DNA of 64,000 nucleotides from Leidyana gryllorum EB-2025a (taxonomy: Eukaryota > Apicomplexa), in contig JBLWGC010000230.1 in the NCBI GenBank assembly GCA_048772705.1, forward strand, positions 1,488,001 through 1,552,000. The letters are read 5' to 3'. This document shows positions 35,301-45,884 of this stretch, one piece after another. Within the stretch, counting starts at the first letter, position 1, and every line of letters starts with the position of its first letter. Under the pieces are notes generated by a model. It saw only the letters and a program-made list of their open reading frames with translations. It was not told the origin of the DNA and made no database searches. Both the position numbers and the translations under genes were made by a program.

Positions 35301-36885
35301 TCTCGTCGTGGTTGAGATGAGCATTCTTGGCGGCAAAGCCCATCTCTTGCTGTAATTGGCGCGCGTAGAGCTGCAAGAACTCTTCACGAGTGGAACCTCC
35401 GGCCTCTAAAGCCTTTTCCGACATGTCAACCGACGAGGCCTCTACCATCAGTAGCCTGTGGTAATGCTTCTGACGGAGCTGGGCTTCTCGAGACGAGTCC
35501 AACACAGCCTTAAGCTGTTCTCGACGGATAGTCACACCTTGGGCGATTTGATCTCCAACTTCGAAGCTAAGGGCGAATGTCAGAGAGACAGTGAAGAGAT
35601 ATTGGACTCACAATGCTGTGGTGCGCTTCTCAGCTTTGCTCTGCTGTACCTTCAGCACGCTGTCGAGCGGTTTCAGCACATAGCGGAACTCTTTGAGGCG
35701 AACTTCGGTCAATTCCTCAGTACCTTCATCAATGAAGCTTCCAAACCCTGAGGACGTGGTGCCCAGCCGATGTGATACGAAGCGCCCTGAGGCAGGATCG
35801 AACCCAATGGGTATATTTACAGTAGTTTCCCGACGATCACTTGACACGAGATCGATTATGGCGTCAGCTAAATGATCGTAGGCTATGCTAACCGCTTGAT
35901 GACGGATGCGGGCGCTCGGATCAGCAGCAAATCCAGACATGGATTCTTGGGGCGCCACATTTTGCCCTGAGGCCGACTGCGAGACTGGAGCCTCGTCTGC
36001 TTCTGACTTGGGCTCGGCGTGTACGGAGTGCTCCTCTTCTATTGGGGCCGCCATCGCACGAGGAGACTGGCGAGGCGAGGCTAAACGCTGTGTCTCGGTG
36101 AAAGCCTGGCCGTAGTATACCGAGAGTCCACTGAGACTGGTGGCTTTGAACAACGAATCGGAACCGCCTTGGCCCTGGGTGGGGGCTGCGACGATCCGGT
36201 CCCAGTTCTCATCAGTACTGTATGGAGAGTGAAAAGGAATGAGCAATTGTTGAACGCGCGCGACTCACTTATAGACCGATACAGTTGACAGCTTGAGGCC
36301 AGCGCAAATGTTTCTTCCGTAGTCTCTGAAGCACACGTGGATGTCTTCGATATCAAAGGTGACCCCGCGAAGGATACGTTGGAGCATCCGGACAGAGAAG
36401 CTACTGCCACCTTCATTCTCGGACATGGATTGGCCCGGTTTCAAAGATTGAGCAGCTTCTTCCTCACTCGCTTTCCATACATCAACAGCCTGATTCTCGC
36501 GATGTTTGACCTGCTGCAGTTTGGCAGCCCGGAGTTGCGTTATGATCTGCGCTGCTATTTCCTCGGGATTCTGGGGATTAGAGCCAGTGGCAGCGGCATA
36601 TTTACGTGGGCACACAAACAGCGTCAGTCCTTTGGCTTTCACACTGAGATTGAAAGACGAACTGAACCACTTCCCCCAGGGCAGTACGAGCTTTAGAGAG
36701 CTGATGCGGCCATAGTCGATGGTAAAGGGGAGATCGAATAACTCTGTGACTTCTTGACGCACAAAGAAGTCGTTCAATTCAAGTTCGCCACTTAACAGTC
36801 CGAACGTTAGCTTATCTCGCTCCAATCCATACACATAGGGACTCAGATACTTGGACAGTATCTTCTCGATAATCGGCTCCCACAT
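23381..36885 (-). CDS. VPS13: VPS13-family bridge-like lipid transfer protein
   Basis: Very large protein forming a hydrophobic groove that moves lipids between membranes at contact sites. Fifteen exons: 36269-36885, 35612-36217, 35257-35566, 34915-35145, 34139-34858, 31255-34072, 30417-31205, 30025-30360, 28686-29975, 28541-28582, 27763-28474, 27561-27716, 27230-27502, 23958-27185, 23381-23915. All phases agree, giving about 4,220 aa. The N-terminal chorein domain is clear: KYLSPYVYGLERDKLTFGL and LDLPFTIDYGRISSLKLVLP. The C-terminal region has the VPS13/ATG2 signature FGQGVMGSIIKPVDKMGQ. Just before it is a VDTVSNQVSSFMTNLTFDKDY segment, and after the last intron a YDPADADIREL stretch. The 42-nt exon 28541-28582 is the smallest in the gene. 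Introns with only GT-AG support (31206-31254, 27717-27762) could shift slightly. It is divergent from MSH6. Confidence 0.93.
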
Positions 36886-36977
36886 TACTTACACACTATA
36901 TATATACGATAGGTGGAGGACGACTCCTTGATGCCTCCACCTTGGGTGACTCCAAGAAATTATTAGTCTGCTTTCAA
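36886..36977. promoter_or_regulatory. Divergent promoter region, VPS13 / MSH6
   Basis: 92 bp separate the VPS13 and MSH6 start codons. A TATATATAC run sits at about 36898-36906, just upstream of VPS13; whether it works as a TATA element is unknown. Confidence 0.5.
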
Positions 36978-39900
36978 ATGTCCACCCCCTCCCAGCCAAC
37001 ACTCTTCAGCTTCTATCGGCCCCGAGCGTCCACTGTACGTACCCAACCCGCCAAGGAAGAGAACTCGCGACCACCCAACGGTGCCGAAGATGATGAATCA
37101 AAGCAAGAAGTAGCCCCTAATGTCAAGATGCGAAAGGTCGGTGCCACCGCCCCACCAGTGCCGGTAAAACCCGCTGCTGCCAGGAAACGCTCCTCCCTCA
37201 TGATGGATGATGATGACATCCGAGATGAAGACTCCTTCGCCCAAGCTACCACTGTACAAAATGCTCTGGATCAATACGTCTCAAAGTCACCCGTCCCTCA
37301 AGCGCTGACGACCACGGCTTCTAGCCCCCCTCCTCAGACCAATAAGGGGAAGAAAAGGAAAACACCGGATCCTTCATCCTCATCGGCACGCAAGACAAAC
37401 TCTAGTCAATCCTCAGCCGTCTCCGCTAAACCGAGCCGACGTATCCGCCGAGTGACAAAAGGTAGCCGCAAATCAGCCGCCGCTATTGGCGACTCAGATG
37501 ACTCCCCGTTCGAAGACAATGATGCCAGCGTCTCCGCAAGTGATGACGACAGCGAAGCTATGGATGACGACGAAGGTTTTGACTCTGACGAGGAAGAAGG
37601 CGGCGAAGAAGAACCTCCAGTCAGCGATGAGGAAGAAACGAGCACAAAAGGGGCAGCCAGACGCCGTGGAGGCTCCACATCGCGCCCCAAACCTAAGTCC
37701 CAAGCCACCAAGGCTGCCTCTGGCCGCCCATCTGTCACTGCTAAATTCTCTTCTCGTCAAGCCCTGGCTGCGACGTCTCAAACCAAAAAGATTGACATCG
37801 ACCAAGATGACACTGACGTCTTCGATGACCAACTACTCGAGCAGCTGGACAGGGACGATAATCTGAGCAATGCAAGTACTCGATGGACCGTACCTGAATG
37901 GGAGGACGACGCTATTGCTGCTGCGCGCGCCCAGTTGGACAAGGATCTTGTGTACACAGAGCCTACCACCGTTATCCCGCCCAAACTAGATCAGAAGACC
38001 GCCGTGGCTTTGTTGGATGGAGTAAAAACAGAGTGAGTGGCATTTGAGCGACGTCGCTCACGACCCGCGTGTGCACACAACTTTCGTGTGTGCCCAATAA
38101 GGCATGGGCCATTGACTTATATTCGTCTGTTGCAGAGAGGAAGATGAGCAGTTGAACTTTTATCTGAATCGCGTTCCGATTGCTAAAGGCCCGGAAGCGC
38201 ACTTCTGGAAAGCCTTCGTTCAAGCGTACTATGGGAACTACCGAATCTTCAACTTTCCCCCGTGGATCAACCCCAAGTTGATGAGAGGTGAGATTGCTAC
38301 TGGTTATTCCTTTGACGCTTCAGCGTCGCAGATCATATGGGCCGAGGGGCCGACCAGCCTGAGTTTTGTATGGGTCGCATCACGTGTAATCTGAATCCGA
38401 AACGCACAGATTGTGATCGGATGCACTTCACCCCTGCCATGCTCCAATACTGGGAGATGAAGAGAGATAACTTTGACAAAATAGTTTTCTTCAAGGTGGG
38501 AGCGGTAACTTCTGACTATCTCTGTCGTAGTTGGGCAAGTTCTACGAGATATTCTACACCGATGCCTGCATCATGCAGCCTTTGTGTGACTTGAAGTGGA
38601 TGGGGCACGACGAAAAGGCCCACGTTGGCTTTCCAGAGTCGTCGTTGCATCACTACGCCAGGGTGGCTGTAGAGAACGGGTACATTGTCAGTGTCGTGGA
38701 GCAAATGGAAACCCCCGGAGAGCTACAAGAGCGCGCAAAGCAGGCATCAAAGGGAGCTGCGAAACCCAAAGCTGTGAAGCGAGAGATCTGCGAGATGTAT
38801 AGTCAGGGAACGGTTGCTCATCCTGACATGATTGGCCCGGAACCCACTTACTTGATGACTCTTGTCTTTGATTCCCAACTACGCGCACGTGGTGTCGACT
38901 CATACACACTTTCGGATCCGGCCAAGCAAGAGACGGAGACTGCATTCAAACTGCGCAACCAGAACGGGAACTTTAGTTTCCTCCTCGTTGACGTGGCGAG
39001 TTCCCGGATATTCTATGGCAGCCTCGCGGATGAGGCGCCGTCACGTCCAGTTTTGCGGAGTCTGCTGAGTCACACTAGTCCCCGAGAGGTGCTGTTACAC
39101 CGGCGAGATTTGGGCAACGATGTTCTGAGCCTCCTGAACACCGTAAGTTGGCCATTTGATGAGGGTCGAAACAATGTCGCATTGCAGTTGCCGAGTAAAC
39201 CGCAGTTGACATATGTCCCTCCGGGACAGGCGTGTTCAATGGAGATAATCGTGACAGAGCTCCAAAACCACTTGTTTGGCACTCCAAAGGAGACTAATGG
39301 GGACGAAGAGGAGAGCACTCCGTACTTTGAGCCGCCAGCTGCGGTGACAGAGAGCAAAAAGGCAATGATGCGGGCTGCAGAGACACATTCCACACTGGCT
39401 GTCGCATTGTTGAGTGCCTGTGACTATCTGGAGGTGAGGAACTCAATGATTGGTCACACTTGCGTCATATCCAATCTCCCCTCAGACCTTATTGGTGAAA
39501 GACAAATTGATGGGGTTCGCCAATATTGAGCCGTGGCGGTCCGCTGAGGGCCGAGATTGGATGGTACTGGACGCGGCTGTGATGAAGTCGCTGGAAATAC
39601 TCGAGTCTCGGAGTGGCGATAAAGATGACACGCTGTACGCTCAGATCAATCGCTGCCGGACGCCGTTCGGGAGTCGACTGCTTCGCCGTTGGCTGTCGGC
39701 CCCCCTAACCGCTGTCGACGTCATCGAGGACCGCTTCGACACGATCGAATGGCTGAAAGAACGGCCGACTCTGACTGAAGAAGTGCGTGAGACTCTTGGG
39801 AAGTTGCCGGACATTGAGAGGTTGTCCACCCGCGTGTTCGCTCAAGCCATACAAGCCGAGCGCGGAGCGGTATTCTTTTCTAACACTGCGCAGAAGAAGA

Positions 39901-41337
39901 TTAAGCAGTTTGTGGAGCTGATGGAACACTACAGATTGCTTCAGCGGATTCCGGCAATCCTTCTCCAGGAGTCTGATGGCGAGCATAGGAAAGGACGTTT
40001 CCACAAGCTGCTCACGAATGCAGCCGATGGGGGCTCGTTCCCGGATTTGATCCCGATAATCGACCAGCTGATGGCAACGATCAATATTCTCCCTAACGGA
40101 GAATATGTCCCGACCCCAGTGAGTGACAGTGTCTCTCGGCGCAGCCCACATACCTTCTTTTTGCGCACAGGGATCCTTCGAGGCTTTTGATGCTGCAGAC
40201 GAGGCTGTGAAGACCCATGAGAGAGAGTTCGACGATTATCTCAGAAATGGTTTGTGGGACGAATTGGGTATCAAACGTGACAAGGCCGATGCCAAAGCTG
40301 CCAAATACGTCCACGTGAAGTTTAGATACGAAGTGGAGGTGTCGACGAGTTTGTGGCGCGAGTTGACGAAGATGAAAGCCGATGTGACAATGACGAGTGC
40401 AAAAGCGGGTGTTACCCGATTCCATACCGAAGAACTCAAGCGTTTGGTTTATGATTTAGAGGGATTGGAAACAAAGCGATCGAATCAATTATATCCCTTT
40501 ATGCAGAGACTGTTCAGATCCTTCTACGACTCGAGCCGAGAGTTTCTGACAGCCCTCAATATCATTGCCGAAGTCGATGTTTTGGTCGGATTGGCTTACA
40601 TATGTGATGAGTGGTCACAACTGTGCGATGTTTGTCGACCGATATTGCTGAAGAGTGAATCGAATCAGATGGCCGAAATCCACATCCGAGAAGGATACCA
40701 TCCGGTGCTGTTCCGGCGTATTAACAACTTTATTCCCAACTCTGTTGACATTGGCGGCGACGGCGACGGCAGAACAATAATTATCACAGGACCGAATATG
40801 GGTGGTAAATCCACACTCGCTCGTCAAGTGGCATTGCTGACTATATTGGCCCAAATCGGATGTTTGGTACCGGCCGAGGAGATGCAGCTGACACCGGTGG
40901 ATCGGGTCTTCACGCGTATCGGAGCACACGATGCAATCTTGGAGGGGAAATCTACATTCTACGTTGAACTTGAGGAGACTTTGTTCTTTCTGCAACAAGC
41001 AACCAGTCGGTCACTGGGAATCATTGATGAGTTTGGCAGAGGCACCAGTATTGAGGAAGGGTCCGCATTGGCCATAAGTACCGTTAAATATATAACTGAG
41101 ACGCTGCAGCCCCTCTGCCTCTTTAGCACCCATTTCCAAGATCAGTTGGAGGCGACATTGGACCATTCAGATCAGAGAGTCCAATTTTACCACATGGCCG
41201 CTGAGCCTGACGAGGAGACAAAGAAAGTGGTGTTCCTCTACAAGTTTGAGAAAGGCATTTGCCCCAAGACGTACGGGCTGAGAGTCGCCCGCATGGCCGG
41301 AATGCCTGAAGACGTGCTCGCAGCCGACGACTCGTGA
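36978..41337 (+). CDS. MSH6: DNA mismatch repair protein MSH6
   Basis: Mismatch-recognition partner of MSH2 in MutS-alpha. Exons 36978-38032, 38136-38287, 38332-38495, 38531-39433, 39486-40118, 40171-41337; 1,357 aa, close to human MSH6. The ATG at 36978 puts a PCNA-binding PIP box at residues 6-13 (QPTLFSFY), as in other MSH6 proteins. A long acidic disordered linker follows. The mismatch-binding domain has the Phe-X-Glu motif in LGKFYEIFYTDA. The ATPase domain has Walker A GPNMGGKST near residue 1177, GAHDAILEGKSTF and Walker B IIDEFGRGTS, where Phe replaces the usual Leu or Ile. STHFQDQLEA and YKFEKGICPKTYG complete the fold. The intron of 35 nt (38496-38530) is among the shortest in the window. 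Confidence 0.96.
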
Positions 41338-41407
41338 GGGTATACTGAAACCACCTGTTCTGCGGTGGACAGAAGTGGTTCGACATTCAGTTTGTTGAAG
41401 AATTACC

Positions 41408-41433
41408 GCACACACATATACATATATATATAC
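41408..41433. repeat. AC/AT-rich dinucleotide microsatellite
   Basis: Short run of CA and TA dinucleotides downstream of the MSH6 stop, in the 297-bp interval between MSH6 and the next convergent gene. GAGAGT-type repeats follow at about 41528-41560. Nothing else was recognised in the interval. Confidence 0.8.
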
Positions 41434-41634
41434 TCAGGGAGTTGGAGGAGGCCGGCCCACGTGGGGACCGTGTCGCACTCTCAGTACTCATAGTCGCTCA
41501 CCTTCGCTCACCTACAAAGAGAAAGTTTGAGTGAGAGTGAGAGTGTTGTATGAGAGAGAGCCTTGATCTGGCTGTGGGCTGCTTACCCAAAGCGACATAC
41601 AGCACAGAACACACGCACACACAGTGATGTTAGC

Positions 41635-41943
41635 TTAGCTAGTCGTTCGACTCTTCCGGAAAGTGATGGCAGCAAACATGGTGCCGTATAGTATTGAACA
41701 GGGGAGCGAGATGATCAGGAGGAGACTGGAGGGCTTCATGGCCATGACGAGCGGATAGACTAGGAAGAGAGGGGCTACCACGAGGACGAGGAAACTAACG
41801 AAAGTGACGATGATAGCTACGAGTAGTAGAATGCTCTCCTGCACTATCCAGACCTTCCAAGGGCGCTCCGAATGGTAGTAGGGAACTCGCGTAGATATGA
41901 GACTAGTTGGTGCAGTAGTTGACGGTGTGGCTGAGGTGGGCAT
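41635..41943 (-). CDS. Small unrecognised membrane protein
   Basis: 102 aa from the ATG at 41943 (MPTSATPSTTAPTS), single exon. A Ser/Thr/Pro-rich head of about 35 residues is followed by ILLLVAIIVTFVSFLVLVV and a second and third hydrophobic run (PLFLVYPLVMAM, LLLIISLPCSILYG), ending in a basic tail. It probably spans the membrane two or three times. No family was recognised. Its start is 37 bp downstream of the stop of the CCCH gene on the same strand; it could be a separate gene or, less likely, the last part of a longer transcript. Confidence 0.5.
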   Translation of the reverse strand: MPTSATPSTTAPTSLISTRVPYYHSERPWKVWIVQESILLLVAIIVTFVSFLVLVVAPLFLVYPLVMAMKPSSLLLIISLPCSILYGTMFAAITFRKSRTTS

Positions 41944-41980
41944 CTGGCACAAAAAGATCGATTTTTGCTTCCTATCAAAG

Positions 41981-44760
41981 CTATAGCGATGGTGGAGTAG
42001 GAGTAGGTGGCGACTCAATGGCTGCGGGATCTTGTTGTTGTTGTTGGTGCTGCTGTGAGCTCCATATCGCCATCACCTGAAGCAACTCCTCCGGCTTCAA
42101 CAGTTCTAACAATGCCTCAAAATCCTCGGGGCGCGCTCCAGCCGCCTCTGGTTCCACCGCCGCCTGCCCCAAAGAGCGTGGAGTCCCACCACTCTGGTTC
42201 GAGGGCGAGAAGACCTCGGCGCTGGTGGGCGATGATTCGCCCCCGCCCACCAACCGACTCGAACTACCGCCTCCTACCGACGGATTTCGATTATCGCATT
42301 CCCGGCCACCCCGGAATCCGACAGTATCAAACATTTCACCGAAACCCCGCTGCATAGAGAAGCAATGAGCGTGAAAGCAAGTGTGTGTGGGCGTGTGTAG
42401 AGGGGGCAACAATGGGAGACGGGTGCGCGCGAACAAAGAAAGGGTAGATATACTTACATATGTGGGCGAACGGTCCTGTTGTCTTGTAGGTGAATTAGAT
42501 CCCGCGCGGCCAGCACTGGTTGGCGTGGGATTATCGGGGGGGAAGAGGATATGGTCGGTCGATGTATCGGTCAGCTTGATGCGAGGTGATTGAGCTGCGC
42601 CCCAATCTGCGGCGGGACGGCGATATTCGCCCTCCTTTTTGCCGTTGTCGTTTCCGCCATCCTCTATATATTGATGAAAACGAGCAATGAGCTCGGCGCA
42701 GGTGAGCTCCTGCCCCATGTATCCCATTTGACTCTGCAGCACGGCGCACTGCAGGGACAATAGAGTAGGAATGTAGAAATTCTCCACCGGGTACAACAGT
42801 AGATTAAGGAAAGAAGCCACAACCATCAAGTGCATCAAATCATCGAATCGCGATGTACGATGGCCGGTACTTCGCTTGAGACCTTCCAGTGATGACCCCG
42901 CGATCGGTCGAATCACTGGAGGCATGCGTTCGCGCCAATGGCGAGCCAGTGGCGAGTCGGGGGAGGCATAGAGGTCCAGTGATCCGTTTGGCGACCTTCT
43001 AACGAATTCAATAATCCTCCTCTCCAACTCATCGAAATCTTGCGTACGAGCGACGTGATCGTCATCCACAATCTGCGGAGGCGCGTGCCAAGCATACTTC
43101 GCCTCTCGCAAGTTCCTCAACTCGTAGATATCGTGAGCGAAGGGACAGAAATACCTGACAACCACTTTCAAACAAAACTTCTCACCCCGATGGCATACCA
43201 AGGACAGAGGGCTACTGGATGGGAGTCCATCTCCTCGTCGAAATTGTCGTCATTGGCAAGACAGCAGCTTCGGGTCTTGTATACTTCAGGATGGTACAGA
43301 AACTCTTCAACATTGTGCACAAAAGGACAGTTGTCCCCCCGGGTGCACTTCTGGTGACAGAACCTGGCGTTCCAGGCCTCATCCGTCGAGGTCCAGGAAA
43401 CCTTGCCCGACGAATCGCACAGGCCTACCAGGGGTGGCCAGCATAGTCTGGGACACCAAACGGGGATATAGCGCAACGTCAATGCGGTAGCTCGGGGCAG
43501 AAATGGAGTTCGGCGTCTGCAAACACATACGACGTCGTAAGATCGGTCCACACCTCGAAGATTCTAACCAGCACACACACACACATACAATAAGTGATCA
43601 TAAATGGATGACAACACAGCAGAAGAGAACAGAGAGCAGAGAACAATTCAACTTACGGCCAATTGACATCGTGGCTGAAAAGGCAGCGGTTAGCCATGTG
43701 ACAGGTGTGCGTTTGTGTGAGACGGTCACAAAGGCGGGTTCGAAAGATGTTTAGTTTTGTCCAATCCATGTTGGTCTCGGAGAAGAGCAACTGATCACCC
43801 GCAACGGAACTAATAAAGCCCAAGCTTGCCGGAGGAGGTGACGGTACTAAGGAGCCGCCCTTCGCGCCTCCACCGTACCCACCCAAAGCTGTGTGGCGTC
43901 CGCTCCCATGGTGGTGGTTGCGTCCACGGTGTTCTCTGTGGGAACGCCCACCTGCAGAGACATGTAGGATCAAATCAAACTCAGACGTACCGGCAGGGGA
44001 GGGAAAGTAGGAGGCTGGACTATTATACCCTCCACTGTTGAGGTGCAGAGATGGACTCCCGCGGTTGGGTGTCGTGCTGGACCCACCACGATGGCGGGAA
44101 GACATATTCGGGTCTCGGCCGTACTGCTGCAATAGAGGAAAGGGTAGGATGACTCTGTGAGTCTGATTGGGTGTGCGGTTGCTCACCCGCACGCCCATCA
44201 GTCCGATGGGTCCAGCACTGGTGGAGGCACGACCAGTGCTGCTTCCGTTGCCGCCACGCTGATTGAAGAAGAAGCCTCCCGCGGCATTAATTGACCCTCG
44301 ATGGGACGAGGATGTCGGTGTGTGTTCATCGCGGTGGTTCTGCTGCAAGGGCCAATGATTCAGAATTTGCAGAGACGATCACACTCAGATGTTGGACTTG
44401 GAAAGATAGCAGCGGCATGTGGACGGCTGATTCCAGTAGTCTCTTTTCCACCGTGAGGGGCTTTGCGGAGGGAGACGACCGGGAGCCACGAGGGCTTCCA
44501 GTCACCAATGGACGCAGTGAAAGACGCTTACTCTATTATTGTTGCGAGGGGACGGCGGGACAGGGCGGCGGGGGGTGCCTTCAACAGTTGAATCGGGGCT
44601 TGTGGGGAGAGTTGGACTCAGCATTGAGGATTGCTGTTGCTGTTGTTGTTGTTGCTTCGAGGAGCCTATGATGTCGATAACTTGTGATAGTATACCGACC
44701 GAATATTACGAGCTTACGGGAGGGAGTTGATGTGTTATTTCCCTGTGGTGACACCATCAT
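41981..44760 (-). CDS. CCCH zinc-finger RNA-binding protein
   Basis: Likely mRNA-binding regulator. Eight exons: 44718-44760, 44532-44665, 44187-44342, 43991-44126, 43657-43951, 43199-43516, 42458-43154, 41981-42349; 715 aa. Exon 2 encodes an eight-glutamine tract. The first finger is a perfect C-x8-C-x5-C-x3-H (CDRLTQTHTCHMANRCLFSH), followed by a WPRRTPF...LRYIPVWC stretch typical of apicomplexan and plant proteins of this kind. A second finger (KCTRGDNCPFVH) and a third, formed across a splice (LCPWYFCPFAHDIYELR), complete the array. Donor GTATGC at 43198 was chosen because it alone restores the third finger in phase. Introns of 108, 60 and 39 nt are stop-free codon multiples, so their removal is an inference. 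The C-terminal half is Gly/Ser-rich and ends in a Gln- and Pro-rich tail. Confidence 0.82.
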
Positions 44761-45040
44761 GGAATAAACTTTCTTGAGAGAGGGGCTGACGCGGCACCAT
44801 CCCCAATGAAGACAGAGAGAGATAGAGCTTACGCGCTAGAATTCACTATCTATCTTCGGCACGCCAAGATCTGCCGACTGCACCCATGTGCGAGCAGTGG
44901 CTTGGGGAGTATGTGAGCGACTAGGAGCTTCTTAGCTGGTGTTGAAGTCAGGAAGAGAGGTCGGTCGCTCAAAACACCACCATCCCTTTTCAGGGAACCC
45001 ACTAAATCCTTTTGCACAAAAAGCATGCCCAGACGCACCC

Positions 45041-45846
45041 ATGCCACGGAAGTACTTCTGTGAGTCCACCCCTCCAATATGTTACGGTCTATGTAGTCTG
45101 CTTTGCTCCGGTACCCCGAGTTGGAGCATTCCCACTGAATAGAGCTGTTCTCATACCCCTACTGTCCGATCTGCTGCTCCTTCTCCTCTATCTTGCACTA
45201 TTTCCCCACCTCCTCATATGCTCCATCGTCAGAGGAGCAGTTGTCCTCATTGGGATCGTCACCTGCATCTCTCAGGCAGCTCCTGTCGCGTCATTCTATT
45301 CTCAAGTACACATGCTGTGAGTCCCCTCGCTCCGCAATACTAAGTCCACCCATCAGCCTCGCATTGGTGCAGCCCTGTGCTGCCATAGCTTTCCTGGTCT
45401 TGCATATATCTGTCAGCAACTCGTCTGCTGATGAGAAACAGGAAGATGATGTGAGTACTCAAATGGGCTTGTGCTCAACTCATCTCGAACCCATAGATAT
45501 CGAAGTGGCCACTCAGGACGTTGAGTCTCCTAAGTCTCAGCGCGGGATTAGTGGACTTCTACTCCGGGTTCATTGCCTATTCTTACAAATGGGCAATCCT
45601 CAATAGCGTTCTCCACTCTGGCGAGAGCAATCTGCTCCCGAAGTACGTCTCACAATCTTCCACATAAGCAACAGACCATCATTGATTGTTAGGCAGAGTG
45701 TTAATGAGGCGGCGATGCCCGAATCGAATTCACCGAGTAACAATTTGACATATCAAGAAGAAACTCTGCCTTTAACAGTTAGTCCAATTTCTCCCAAACC
45801 GGTCACACCTCTGAGATCTATGTCGGTCTCGCCCGGGGGTGTGTGA
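45041..45846 (+). CDS. Unrecognised four-span membrane protein
   Basis: Exons 45041-45059, 45097-45316, 45357-45450, 45497-45642 and 45693-45846 give 210 aa with all phases consistent. The first exon is only 19 nt (MPRKYF). About four hydrophobic segments are visible: LIPLLSDLLLLLLYLALF, VVLIGIVTCIS, CAAIAFLVLHI and LSLLSLSAGLVDFYSGFIAY. A Ser/Pro-rich cytosolic-looking tail ends the protein. Arrangement and size resemble small tetraspan proteins, but no family motif was recognised. It is divergent from the CCCH gene (280 bp between starts) and converges with the PUS7 gene with 38 bp between stops. Confidence 0.65.
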
Positions 45847-45884
45847 CACATACGCAGATAGACAGACAGATTGACAATTACATC

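Noticed and set aside
41408-41433. Possible regulatory element
   Set aside because: Plain CA/TA microsatellite in a 3' flanking region.
43517-43656. Earlier acceptor (GGTTAG) for the sixth exon of the CCCH gene
   Set aside because: That junction runs into a stop after about 35 codons; the TTTGCAG acceptor at 43517 keeps the frame and the family-like WPRRTPF stretch.
44326-44508. Extra exon of the CCCH gene between 44343 and 44531
   Set aside because: A Ser/Pro-rich frame exists there, but no donor/acceptor pair keeps phase; skipping it joins two phase-0 ends.
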